A DNA stretch of 51,984 bases, from assembly GCA_003278925.1 (NCBI GenBank), contig QCCN01000011.1, positions 1 to 51,984 on the forward strand. The letters run 5' to 3'. Source of the stretch: Prochlorococcus sp. AG-347-L17 (lineage in GTDB: Bacteria; Cyanobacteriota; Cyanobacteriia; PCC-6307; Cyanobiaceae). The notes beneath the pieces are model-generated. The model saw only the letters and a list, made by a program, of their open reading frames with translations, searched no databases and was not told the origin of the DNA. The translations under genes were made by a program, and so were the position numbers. The first letter of the stretch is position 1. The number at the start of each line of letters is the position of its first letter. Positions 17,923 to 26,792 of this stretch are shown here, one piece after another.

Positions 17923-19224
17923 ATGAGTAAGGGTTTTTATAAAAATCGAAGAGTGAAGTCGTTTTTATTTCTTAGTGCTTGTTGTTTAGTAGCATTTATT
18001 CCTCATGCTTACAATAACGAAAATTTCTTTTACATTATATTGATTCTTTCTTTTGTGATTGCTTTTTACGGTTTAATAGTTATTTCTAGAAATTTCAAAA
18101 GGAACAATGTTTTAAATACTATAAGTAGCAGCATTAGCAATAAAGATTTACCTGTGCTTGATATTTTAGTCGCAGCTAGAGATGAAGAGAATGTTATAGC
18201 AAGATTAGTTGAAAGATTATTTAATTTAGATTATCCAACAAATAAATTAAATATTTATATAATTGACGATGGCAGTTCTGATAAGACGCCTTTAATTTTA
18301 GATCGATTATCTAGAAAATATGAACAGCTAAAAGTTGTAAGTCGCTCTCCTAATGCAGGAGGAGGAAAATCAGGCGCTTTAAATTATGCCTTAAAGTTTA
18401 CTCATGGTGAATGGCTATTAGTTTTGGATGCTGATGCTGAATTAAAACAGGATTCTTTGATAAGGTTATTTAGTTTTGTAGAAGAGGGTGATTGGTCTGC
18501 TGTTCAACTAAGAAAATCAGTAACAAATGTAAGTAAGAATTTTTTAACTTCATGTCAGTCAATGGAAATGGCTATGGATGCAATTTTTCAATATGGAAGA
18601 TTATCAGTTGCTGGAGTTTCTGAATTAAGGGGAAATGGCCAATTAATTAAGAAAGATACATTATTGGCATGTGGATCTTTTAATGAAGATACAGTTACAG
18701 ATGATCTTGATTTGAGTTTAAGATTATTATTATCAAAATCTAGAATTGGAATCTTATGGGATCCTCCAGTTATGGAGGAAGCAGTAGAGAATTTAAATGC
18801 TTTATTAGCACAAAGGCAAAGATGGGCAGAGGGGGGGTTGCAAAGATTCTTTGATTATGGAGATCAATTATTTACAAATAAAATTGATTATTTACAAAAA
18901 TTTGATTTAACTTACTTCTTTATTTTGCAATATGCACTACCAATCATTTCTATTTTTGATTTAGTTTTCAGTATTGCTTTATTAGATTCACCAATTTACT
19001 GGCCTATTTCATTTACAGCTTTTATGTTATCTGGAATTGCTTTTTGGTATGGTTCTTCTTGCAAAAGCGAAGTAGCTGTATTGAAAAAAAGTAATTTTTT
19101 GATGGTATTTTTATCGGTTTTTTATTTATCACATTGGTTTTATGTAATCCCTTGGGTAACAATAAAGATGTCTATTTTTCCCAAAAAGATACTCTGGCGA
19201 AAAACTCTTCATACTGGAGTTTAA
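17923..19224 (+). CDS. Membrane glycosyltransferase family 2, possible MgdA-type glucosyldiacylglycerol synthase
   Basis: Two N-terminal membrane segments (residues 12-27 and 33-54) are followed by a GT2 catalytic domain and two to three C-terminal spans (about 335-420). Catalytic landmarks are AARDEENVIARL, DDGSSD from D115, the DXD in VLDADAE, the acid TDDLDLSLRL and QRQRW at 297-301 followed by AEGG. This layout resembles Synechocystis Sll1377 (MgdA), which makes monoglucosyldiacylglycerol, the precursor of the main thylakoid galactolipid. That identity is inference from layout. Another polysaccharide or lipid glycosyltransferase is possible. Its stop is one base from that of convergent dnaX. 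Confidence 0.8.
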   Translation: MSKGFYKNRRVKSFLFLSACCLVAFIPHAYNNENFFYIILILSFVIAFYGLIVISRNFKRNNVLNTISSSISNKDLPVLDILVAARDEENVIARLVERLFNLDYPTNKLNIYIIDDGSSDKTPLILDRLSRKYEQLKVVSRSPNAGGGKSGALNYALKFTHGEWLLVLDADAELKQDSLIRLFSFVEEGDWSAVQLRKSVTNVSKNFLTSCQSMEMAMDAIFQYGRLSVAGVSELRGNGQLIKKDTLLACGSFNEDTVTDDLDLSLRLLLSKSRIGILWDPPVMEEAVENLNALLAQRQRWAEGGLQRFFDYGDQLFTNKIDYLQKFDLTYFFILQYALPIISIFDLVFSIALLDSPIYWPISFTAFMLSGIAFWYGSSCKSEVAVLKKSNFLMVFLSVFYLSHWFYVIPWVTIKMSIFPKKILWRKTLHTGV

Positions 19225-19225
19225 T

Positions 19226-20989
19226 TTATTCATCAAAGTCTATAATTTCTCCATTAAAAAAATTTGCTAAGTTTTTTGAACTATCATCATTAGTTTCCTC
19301 GTTAGATATTTTTGTGGATGAATTAGTTTTTGGTTCTATTTTTTTTATTGGTCGAAAATTATTTTCTCCATTTTGGGTTATGTCTGGAGTGTTTTTTTGG
19401 TTGCTTTTATTTAATTGTTTGGTTGAAAAATTAAGTATCATTTGATCTCCAAATATCTTTTTTACAGTACTTTCAATTATAACTTTTCTGCTTTTAATCA
19501 TATTCTCCCAGTTGGGAGATAATGCAATTGTGATTTTCTCCGAATCAAAACTTTCAAGTTCGGCTTGTTGTGAAAGTAACATTTTTGTTGATGGTAACTC
19601 TACTTTAGAAAGAATTAATTCCCATTTATCTTTTAAATTATTTGATCCAGAATTATTTTGGTTTTTTTCAGAAATATCTTCAGTACTTTCTTTTTTAAAG
19701 ACATCAAATTTTTCTAATTTTTCGCCTTTTGTTTCGATCAATTCCTTGCGACTTATCTCTTTTTTGGTACTTGGGTTTTGAATTTCATCAGAAATATTGT
19801 TTTTATTAAATATTTCAATGTTTTTAATGATTTCATCCTTTTCCTCTGTCGCATTATTTTTACTTTCTTCCTTATTTTTAAAACTATTTATCTCTTGATT
19901 ATCTAGAAGGCCAGTTAAATGTATTTCAAACCAAAGCCTTGGATTATCACTTGTTTTGATTTGATATTCAATATTTCTAAGATTATTATGCCATTTAATT
20001 ATTGTTGATTTATTTATTCTTTTTGAGATTTCATCCAATTCATTTTGAAATTCATCAGATGTATAATATAGGTCTGAATATTTATTATTTGTAGTGTGGA
20101 GTAGTAGATCTCTTGTTATATTCAATAATCCGATAATTATTTGTAGGGGTTCGCTGCCAGCATCATATAATCTGTTGCAGGTAATAATTAATGACTCAGG
20201 ATTATTCTCCACCAATGATTTAATTAGATTTGTTAATTCAATTTCTGATACTTCTCCAAGCAGGTTTTGGATATTTTGAATTGTTATACCTTCTGGTAAA
20301 AGATTCAGTTGTTCAAGGAGGCTTTGTGCATCTCTCATACCTCCATTAGATCTTTTTGCAATCATTTTTAACGCCTGAACTTCATACTCAATGGACTCTT
20401 TTTCTGCTATTTCTGATAAATGTTGAAAAATGTCATTGGGGCTTATTCTTCTAAAATCGAATTTTTGGCATCTACTTTGTATCGTATTTAATACTCTCTC
20501 AGGATTTGTTGTCGCAAGGATAAATACGACTCTTGAGGGCGGTTCTTCAATAGTTTTTAGTAAAGCATTTGAAGCTGCTGTTGAAAGCATATGGCATTCA
20601 TCGATAACGTATACTTTCCATCTCGCTTGAGTAGGTGCAAATCTCGCTTTTTCTATAATTTCTCTTATATTTTCTACTCCTGTGTTTGATGCTGCATCAA
20701 TCTCTATAATATCTAGAGCGTTTCCATCTGTAATTTGTCTACATAAGTCACATTTGCAACAAGGATTTATCGTAGGTTGTTCGAATGACTGGCAATTTAG
20801 AGATTTTGCAAATATTCGAGCACTTGATGTTTTTCCAGTGCCTCTTGGACCATTAAAAAGATATGCAGGAGCAATTTTTTTTGTTAATAGTGCTTGTTTT
20901 AGAGTAATGGATATAAATTTTTGCCCAACTAGTTCGTCTAAGTTGTTTGGTCTATATTTTTGATGAAAAGGCTTATGTATATTTGGCAT
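19226..20989 (-). CDS. dnaX: DNA polymerase III gamma/tau subunit
   Basis: DnaX is the ATPase of the clamp loader that places the beta clamp on DNA. The N-terminal AAA+ domain has Walker A GPRGTGKTS at 47-55, a zinc site of four cysteines (C66, C77, C80, C83), Walker B VYVIDECHML and the sensor ATTNPERVL. Domain III ends near residue 360. It is followed by a low-complexity Lys/Glu/Asn linker (about 365-450) and a short tau-like C-terminus. No intein is present. A programmed frameshift for a gamma form is not evident. It is last in the tig-clpP-clpX-dnaX run, with convergent ends against the glycosyltransferase. Confidence 0.96.
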   Translation of the reverse strand: MPNIHKPFHQKYRPNNLDELVGQKFISITLKQALLTKKIAPAYLFNGPRGTGKTSSARIFAKSLNCQSFEQPTINPCCKCDLCRQITDGNALDIIEIDAASNTGVENIREIIEKARFAPTQARWKVYVIDECHMLSTAASNALLKTIEEPPSRVVFILATTNPERVLNTIQSRCQKFDFRRISPNDIFQHLSEIAEKESIEYEVQALKMIAKRSNGGMRDAQSLLEQLNLLPEGITIQNIQNLLGEVSEIELTNLIKSLVENNPESLIITCNRLYDAGSEPLQIIIGLLNITRDLLLHTTNNKYSDLYYTSDEFQNELDEISKRINKSTIIKWHNNLRNIEYQIKTSDNPRLWFEIHLTGLLDNQEINSFKNKEESKNNATEEKDEIIKNIEIFNKNNISDEIQNPSTKKEISRKELIETKGEKLEKFDVFKKESTEDISEKNQNNSGSNNLKDKWELILSKVELPSTKMLLSQQAELESFDSEKITIALSPNWENMIKSRKVIIESTVKKIFGDQMILNFSTKQLNKSNQKNTPDITQNGENNFRPIKKIEPKTNSSTKISNEETNDDSSKNLANFFNGEIIDFDE

Positions 20990-21047
20990 TTACTTATCAT
21001 TAATTAGTAAAATTCGGGATTAAATGAAAAAAAATTAAACTCTAATT

Positions 21048-22412
21048 TTACGCAGACTCTTTGATGATTCTATTTGATCCTGAAGGTAGTTTAACAATTT
21101 TAGATGAGAACAAATTATCTACCATTTTTTTCGTAATTGTGAATTCTTTCACATTTTCTTCAGAAGGCAAAGTGTACATTATGTCTAGCATTAGCTCCTC
21201 AATTATTGATCTTAATGCTCTTGCACCAGTTTTCCTTTTATATGCTTCATTTGCTATGGCTTCAACAGAATCAGGCTCAAATGATAATTCAACATTATCC
21301 ATACTTAGCAAGGTTTTGAATTGCTTTACTAATGCATCTCTTGGTTGAGTCAAAATAGATTCTAAAGTTTCTTTAGTAAGACGATCTAATACAGCACAAA
21401 CCGGAATTCTTCCAATAAATTCTGGAATTAGGCCATATTTCACTAAGTCATCTAATTCTAAATTTTTCAGGGAATCTCTTGGGTCTACTATTTTTTTTGT
21501 ATCAACTTTGTTTTGATCTGAATTGGTGGTAAATCCTATGGAATGTTTACCCATACGCTTTTGAACGATATCCTCTAAACCTATAAAAGCCCCCCCGCAA
21601 ATAAATAATATTTGACTCGTATCAATTTGGATGCAGTCATGATAAGGATGTTTTCTTCCGCCTTGCGGTGGCACATGAGCAATTGTTCCTTCAAGCATTT
21701 TTAATAATGCTTGCTGTACCCCTTCACCAGAGACATCTCTAGTAATTGAAGGATTCTCGCTTTTTCTTGCAATTTTATCTATTTCATCAATATAAATAAT
21801 TCCTTTTTGAGCTAGTTCTACATTCATTTCTGATTTCTGTAGAAGTCTTAAAAGTATGTTTTCAACATCTTCCCCAACATACCCAGCTTCTGTCAAAGTC
21901 GTTGCATCAGCAACTGCAAAAGGAACATCTAGAAACTCTGCTAAAGTTTGCGCTAATAATGTTTTTCCACTGCCAGTAGGACCGATGAGTAAAATATTTG
22001 ATTTTTGTAATTTAGTTGTTTGTGAATCTGTTGAATTGCTATTTTTACTGTCTTCTTTAACTGTCCAAGCTAATCGCTTGTAGTGATTGTATACGGCTAC
22101 TGATAATATTTTTTTTGCAGATTCTTGTCCAACGACTTGATTATCTAGAAAACTTTTAATTTCTAATGGCTTAGGAATTGAGGTTAATTCTAAAGGAACA
22201 GATTTTTTTGGATTATCAGTTGGTAATTTCTTTTTTACTTGCGGAGAGAGTGTGTTTGCTTGATTATCAAGTAGTTCTTCATCGAGAATTTCATTACAAA
22301 GGTCTATGCACTCATCACAGATATAAACCCCAGGACCAGCTATAAGTTTTCTTACTTGGTCTTGTGATTTCCCGCAAAATGAGCATTTGAGATGGGCGTC
22401 GAATTTAGCCAT
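21048..22412 (-). CDS. clpX: ATP-dependent Clp protease ATP-binding subunit ClpX
   Basis: ClpX is the AAA+ unfoldase that feeds proteins to ClpP. The N-terminal zinc-binding domain uses C10, C13, C32 and C35. Walker A GPTGSGKT is at 144-151, Walker [11 protein letters not shown] follows, and [14 protein letters not shown] is the ClpX signature with sensor and IGF-type loop region (SIGFTT). The 454 residues are slightly longer than the E. coli protein because of linkers at about 50-80 and 118-137. It lies 104 bp downstream of clpP and 58 bp upstream of dnaX on the same strand. Confidence 0.98.
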   Translation of the reverse strand: MAKFDAHLKCSFCGKSQDQVRKLIAGPGVYICDECIDLCNEILDEELLDNQANTLSPQVKKKLPTDNPKKSVPLELTSIPKPLEIKSFLDNQVVGQESAKKILSVAVYNHYKRLAWTVKEDSKNSNSTDSQTTKLQKSNILLIGPTGSGKTLLAQTLAEFLDVPFAVADATTLTEAGYVGEDVENILLRLLQKSEMNVELAQKGIIYIDEIDKIARKSENPSITRDVSGEGVQQALLKMLEGTIAHVPPQGGRKHPYHDCIQIDTSQILFICGGAFIGLEDIVQKRMGKHSIGFTTNSDQNKVDTKKIVDPRDSLKNLELDDLVKYGLIPEFIGRIPVCAVLDRLTKETLESILTQPRDALVKQFKTLLSMDNVELSFEPDSVEAIANEAYKRKTGARALRSIIEELMLDIMYTLPSEENVKEFTITKKMVDNLFSSKIVKLPSGSNRIIKESA

Positions 22413-22516
22413 CGATTATAAGTTTTAATGTGAAAGGTGTTAAATATTCCCTATACAATAGGATTGCTTATAAATATCGATTCGTCATCATATTTTTTAA
22501 AAATCAGTATCCCTTG

Positions 22517-23161
22517 TCACTTTTTGATAACTTTATCAATTAATCCATATTCGACTGCTTCTGAGGGAGATAAAAAGTAATCTCTTTCTGTATCTTCATT
22601 AATTTTTTCTAAAGGTTGACCAGTATGTTCAGCTAAGAGCGAATTTAATGTTTTCTTGAGAAAAAGTATTTCTTTAGCTTGTATTTCAATTTCTACTGCT
22701 TGACCTTGTGCTCCTCCAAGAGGCTGGTGAATCATAATCCTAGAGTTTGGTAAAGCTAATCTTTTTCCCTTTGCTCCTCCGGAAAGTAGAAATGCTCCCA
22801 TACTAGCCGCTACTCCAAAGCATATTGTTACTACGTCAGGGGCTATTTGTTGCATAGTATCGTATATTGCCATTCCTGCAGTTACTGAGCCTCCAGGAGA
22901 ATTGATATATATTTGTATGTCTTTTTCGGGATCTTCCGCTTCAAGAAATAATAATTGTGCAACAAGTGAATCAGATACTTGATCATTAATTCCAGTACCT
23001 AAAAAAATTATTCTCTCCCTCAATAGTCTTGAATAAATATCAAAAGCTCTTTCTCCTCTACCTGATTGTTCTATAACAGTAGGAACAGCAGCAATGGTTT
23101 TATTGTTACTTTCGTAAGAACTTATTGAGCTTTGGATTAAATGTTTTTTTTCTGAGTTCAC
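22517..23161 (-). CDS. clpP: ATP-dependent Clp protease proteolytic subunit ClpP
   Basis: ClpP is the serine peptidase barrel that degrades substrates delivered by ClpX. The catalytic triad is visible: S120 in [13 protein letters not shown]145 in [10 protein letters not shown] and D194 in [12 protein letters not shown]. The start is GTG at 23161. The first 25 residues are an extension before the conserved [22 protein letters not shown] block, so a later start is conceivable. Position between tig (65 bp upstream) and clpX shows this is the copy that partners ClpX; cyanobacteria usually carry further clpP genes elsewhere. Confidence 0.97.
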   Translation of the reverse strand: MNSEKKHLIQSSISSYESNNKTIAAVPTVIEQSGRGERAFDIYSRLLRERIIFLGTGINDQVSDSLVAQLLFLEAEDPEKDIQIYINSPGGSVTAGMAIYDTMQQIAPDVVTICFGVAASMGAFLLSGGAKGKRLALPNSRIMIHQPLGGAQGQAVEIEIQAKEILFLKKTLNSLLAEHTGQPLEKINEDTERDYFLSPSEAVEYGLIDKVIKK

Positions 23162-23226
23162 AAATTAATTTTCGTCTTATAAATAATTTAAGGGTTTTTT
23201 GTTTAATTAGTCGGAAATTTTATAAA

Positions 23227-24657
23227 TTATTTTTTTTCTTTTTTATTTTGAGTTTTTGTAGTTTTTGTAGTTTTTGTAGTTTTTGTGGCTTTTGAGGTTT
23301 TTGTAGTTTTTGTAGTTTTTGTGGCTTTTGAGGTTTTTGTAGTTTTTTCTTTTACTTCAGAATTTTCTTCAAGCCAAATGATTAATTTTTCTTTGAGTAA
23401 ATCGTTAGTTATTACTTCTGTTAATTTTTTAATATCTATTTGTTTTGAAGATTGAGAGATTGCATCTTCATAATCTTTCATTTTTGAATCAATTTCATCT
23501 TGCTCAACTTTTATGTTTTCTGTTTCAGCTAATGCTTTTAAAGCTAAATTTCTTTGAACATTTTTTTCAGCTTGAGGCCTTGTGGACTCTGCTAATGACT
23601 TAACTAATTCCGGAGTGAAAGTAGATTTAACATCAAGACCTTGTTGAGCGAATCTTTGAGCGGTTTGTTCAATATTATTCCTCACTTCTATATCAATCAT
23701 AGATTTTGGAATTTCAGCAACCAATTCGTTTGTTAAGGCATCTAATAAAGCTTCAATTTTGATATCTTTTTGAGTTTTTTCAAAATTGTCTTTAAGTTGC
23801 TTTTCAATATCTTTCTTTAACTCTTTTAATGATTCTTTGTTGCCAGATTGTTTTGCAAAATCGTCATTAAGTTCAGGCAATTCTTTTTCCTTAAGATCCT
23901 TAAGATTTACTTCAAAAATTGCTTCTTTGCCTCTTGAATCCTCATGAGAATAATCATCAGGAAATTTAAGGTTAAGTGTTTTATTATCACCAATTTTCAT
24001 CTTTACGATTCCCTCAACGAAACCGGGAATCATTTTGTTCTTTTCTAACTCAAGATCCATTGATTCACTTGTTCCACCATCAATCTCTTTACCAGAATCT
24101 TTATATTTTCCTTTGAAACTAACTACAGCAATATCTCCTAATTTTGCTGCTCTATTGGTAACTGGAATAATGTTTGCAAACTGATTTCTAGATTTTTCTA
24201 GCGCTTCATCTATTGACTTAGGATCAAACTTTGTCTTTGATATTTCAACACTTAGTCCTTTGGATTTTTTAAGTTTTAATTCTGGGGCAACATCAGTTTG
24301 AAGAGTAACCTTAAGAGATTTTTCAGGACTAAACTTTGCAAGTAAAGATTCAAATCCATCTACCAATTCTGGCTCACTTAGTGGCTCTATAGATTTTATT
24401 TTTAACGCTTCTTGCCATGATTTATCAATAATTTTTTCCAGAGCAGAAGCATGTAATTGTGTGATGCCAATTCTTTGGATTAAGACTTGTTTAGGAATCT
24501 TACCAAGTCTAAATCCCGGAATTTTAGCCGAACGACTGATAGAACTGATTGTTTCATTTACACACGTTTTGCATGTCTCAGATGGTATTTCTAATTCGAA
24601 TGAAATTCTACTTTGAGGCAGAGGAGTTGTTTTGACTATTAGTGCATCTTTAGCCAT
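23227..24657 (-). CDS. tig: Trigger factor, ribosome-associated chaperone, with Thr/Lys repeat tail
   Basis: Trigger factor binds the ribosome near L23 and shields nascent chains; its middle domain is an FKBP-type prolyl isomerase. The ribosome-binding signature GFRLGKIPKQV is in the N-terminal domain. The isomerase domain covers about residues 160-245 (GDIAVVSFKGKYKDSGKEI), and the helical C-terminal arms follow to about 435. The last 40 residues are a low-complexity tail of TKTTKTSKAT-type repeats ending in NKKEKK, encoded by a minisatellite (23253-23342). It is the first gene of the tig-clpP-clpX-dnaX run and is divergent from asd. Confidence 0.96.
   Translation of the reverse strand: MAKDALIVKTTPLPQSRISFELEIPSETCKTCVNETISSISRSAKIPGFRLGKIPKQVLIQRIGITQLHASALEKIIDKSWQEALKIKSIEPLSEPELVDGFESLLAKFSPEKSLKVTLQTDVAPELKLKKSKGLSVEISKTKFDPKSIDEALEKSRNQFANIIPVTNRAAKLGDIAVVSFKGKYKDSGKEIDGGTSESMDLELEKNKMIPGFVEGIVKMKIGDNKTLNLKFPDDYSHEDSRGKEAIFEVNLKDLKEKELPELNDDFAKQSGNKESLKELKKDIEKQLKDNFEKTQKDIKIEALLDALTNELVAEIPKSMIDIEVRNNIEQTAQRFAQQGLDVKSTFTPELVKSLAESTRPQAEKNVQRNLALKALAETENIKVEQDEIDSKMKDYEDAISQSSKQIDIKKLTEVITNDLLKEKLIIWLEENSEVKEKTTKTSKATKTTKTTKTSKATKTTKTTKTTKTQNKKEKK
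23253..23342. repeat. 9-bp minisatellite inside the 3' end of tig
   Basis: Ten consecutive 9-base units run without a break. Three unit types are used (plus strand): tttttgtag (A), tttttgtgg (B) and cttttgagg (C), in the order A A A B C A A B C A. Units 2-5 and 6-9 form two copies of a 36-base higher-order repeat. Because 9 and 36 are multiples of three, changes in copy number keep the tig frame. On the minus strand the units encode Thr-Lys-Thr, Ala-Thr-Lys and similar triplets. Confidence 0.95.
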
Positions 24658-24781
24658 GTTTTTCTAAGTTATTACTATGAACCGAATCTTAATTATTTCA
24701 CATTATGTGATTTCCTTGAAAGTTAATTTTTTGATAAAGTAAAAAAAATAGTCAATCTATTTATAAAAATCATTTTAAAGT

Positions 24782-25813
24782 GTGAGACAATCTCCGTATT
24801 TGCCTAATAGGCCATTAAAAGTTGCTGTTTTAGGTTCTTCAGGTGCTGTGGGATCTGAATTGCTAAAAATTCTTGAACAACGTGATTTCCCAATATCAGA
24901 ATTGGTCTTGCTTTCATCAGAGCGGTCAGAAGGAAAAAAAATTATTTGGAAAGATGAAGAATTAGTTACAAAAAAAACAACTAAGGAAGAATTTAAGAAT
25001 CTTGATTTAGTTTTGGCTTCAGCTGGCGGAAGTATTTCAAAAAAGTGGTTGTCTACCATTATTGATCAAAATGCTTTACTGATAGATAATTCAAGTGCTT
25101 TCAGATTAGATAAGAACGTTCCTCTTATAGTCCCTGAAGTTAATGCTAGTGACGTACTTAATCATGATGGGGTAATAGCGAATCCAAACTGCACTACCAT
25201 TTTGTTGACATTAGTTTTAGCTCCATTAAACAAACTTTCGACTATTCAAAGAGTTATTGTCTCAACATATCAATCTGTCAGTGGTGCAGGCCAACTGGCG
25301 ATGGAGGAACTAAAACTTTTAACTGAACAATATCTTCAAGGAAATCCTCAAAAAAGTGAAGTTTTGCCATACTCCCTTGCTTTTAATTTGTTTTTACATA
25401 ATTCCCCTATGCTTTCAAATAATTACTGCGAAGAAGAGATGAAAATGGTTAATGAGACAAGGAAAATATTAAATATTGCTGATTTAAAGCTCTCTGCTAC
25501 ATGTGTTCGAGTCCCAGTTTTGAGAGCACATTCTGAATCGATCAATATTGAATTTGCCGATGTAGTTGAGCCTAAAGATGCTCTTGAAGAATTAAAAAAA
25601 TCTCCTGGAATTGAAATTATTGAGGATTACAAAAATAATAGATTTCCTATGCCAAATGACGTTATGGGAAGGGATAATGTTGCTGTTGGCAGGCTAAGAA
25701 CTGATATGAGTCATCCCCATGGATTAGAATTATGGTTATGTGGAGATCAAATAAGAAAAGGAGCAGCTCTGAATGCTGTTCAAATAGCTGAGTTATTAAT
25801 TCCAAAAAAATGA
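24782..25813 (+). CDS. asd: Aspartate-semialdehyde dehydrogenase
   Basis: Asd reduces aspartyl phosphate to aspartate semialdehyde, the branch point to lysine, diaminopimelate, threonine and methionine. The NADP-binding motif [13 protein letters not shown] is at about 16-28. The active-site cysteine is C137 in ANPNCTT, and the substrate-binding block [10 protein letters not shown] is further on. The start is GTG at 24782, after an AT-rich space of 124 bp shared with divergent tig. The stop overlaps the dapA start by four bases (ATGA at 25810-25813), a sign of translational coupling. Confidence 0.97.
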   Translation: MRQSPYLPNRPLKVAVLGSSGAVGSELLKILEQRDFPISELVLLSSERSEGKKIIWKDEELVTKKTTKEEFKNLDLVLASAGGSISKKWLSTIIDQNALLIDNSSAFRLDKNVPLIVPEVNASDVLNHDGVIANPNCTTILLTLVLAPLNKLSTIQRVIVSTYQSVSGAGQLAMEELKLLTEQYLQGNPQKSEVLPYSLAFNLFLHNSPMLSNNYCEEEMKMVNETRKILNIADLKLSATCVRVPVLRAHSESINIEFADVVEPKDALEELKKSPGIEIIEDYKNNRFPMPNDVMGRDNVAVGRLRTDMSHPHGLELWLCGDQIRKGAALNAVQIAELLIPKK

Positions 25814-26712
25814 TTACTGACAAAACTGAGTGTAATAATCCACTATTTGGAAGAATATTGACTGCAATGGTTACTCCATTCACTGAGAATGGAGATGTAG
25901 ATTATGAACTAGCTATAAAACTTTCAAATTATCTTTTTGAGAACGGTTCCGATGGAATTGTGTTGTGCGGTACTACTGGAGAATCTCCGACTCTTTCATG
26001 GGCGGAACAGCATGAATTATTTATTGCGGTAAAAGGATCTTTGGATGCAAGCTGTAAAGTAATAGTTGGCACTGGTAGCAACTGTACAAGCGAAGCTGTG
26101 GAAGCTACAAAAAAAGCTTACGACTCTGGTGCCGACGGTGCTTTGGTCGTTGTTCCTTATTACAATAAGCCGCCCCAAGAAGGTCTTTATAAACATTTCA
26201 GTTCTATTGCTAATTCTGCAAAGGATTTGCCTCTTATGCTCTACAACATTCCTGGCAGGACTGGATGCAATTTATTACCTGATACTGTGAAGAAACTTAT
26301 GGATTTCTCAAATATTCTCAGTATTAAAGCTGCAAGCGGTAGGATAGAAGAAGTAACAGAACTAAGAGCTATTTGTGGCTCCGAACTCTCTGTATATAGT
26401 GGCGACGATTCATTGTTGCTTCCAATGTTATCTGTAGGTGCTGTAGGAGTAGTAAGTGTTGCAAGTCATTTAGTTGGATTGCAATTAAAAGAGATGATTC
26501 ATTCTTTTCAAAGTGGGAAGGTTTCCAATGCTCTTGCTATTCATGAAAAACTTCAGCCTCTTTTCAAAGCACTCTTTATGACTACTAATCCAATCCCAAT
26601 TAAAGCTGCTTTGGAGCTATCGGGATGGGATGTAGGTAATCCTAGAAGTCCTTTGTCACCTTTAAACAATGACATGAAAAAGCAACTATCTTTTATCCTG
26701 AATTCCTTATAA
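25810..26712 (+). CDS. dapA: 4-hydroxy-tetrahydrodipicolinate synthase
   Basis: DapA condenses pyruvate with aspartate semialdehyde, the first step committed to diaminopimelate and lysine. The TIM-barrel markers are [10 protein letters not shown], the tyrosine Y145 in YNIPGRTG and the Schiff-base lysine K173 in SIKAASGR. The 300-residue length is normal. It starts within the asd stop codon (ATGA overlap), so substrate-producing and substrate-using enzymes are coupled. RNase J follows on the same strand after 80 bp. Confidence 0.97.
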   Translation: MITDKTECNNPLFGRILTAMVTPFTENGDVDYELAIKLSNYLFENGSDGIVLCGTTGESPTLSWAEQHELFIAVKGSLDASCKVIVGTGSNCTSEAVEATKKAYDSGADGALVVVPYYNKPPQEGLYKHFSSIANSAKDLPLMLYNIPGRTGCNLLPDTVKKLMDFSNILSIKAASGRIEEVTELRAICGSELSVYSGDDSLLLPMLSVGAVGVVSVASHLVGLQLKEMIHSFQSGKVSNALAIHEKLQPLFKALFMTTNPIPIKAALELSGWDVGNPRSPLSPLNNDMKKQLSFILNSL

Positions 26713-26792
26713 TAGGGATTATATTTAACTTGATAATTAAATTTAAATAAACCTTATTTGATTACAAGCAGGCCTTCATAAATTTCAAAATT

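Noticed and set aside
19339..19346. Run of eight T (A on the coding strand) in dnaX, possible slippage site for a gamma form
   Set aside because: It lies near the C-terminus, downstream of where gamma would end, and no stimulatory hairpin or fitting alternative stop is evident.
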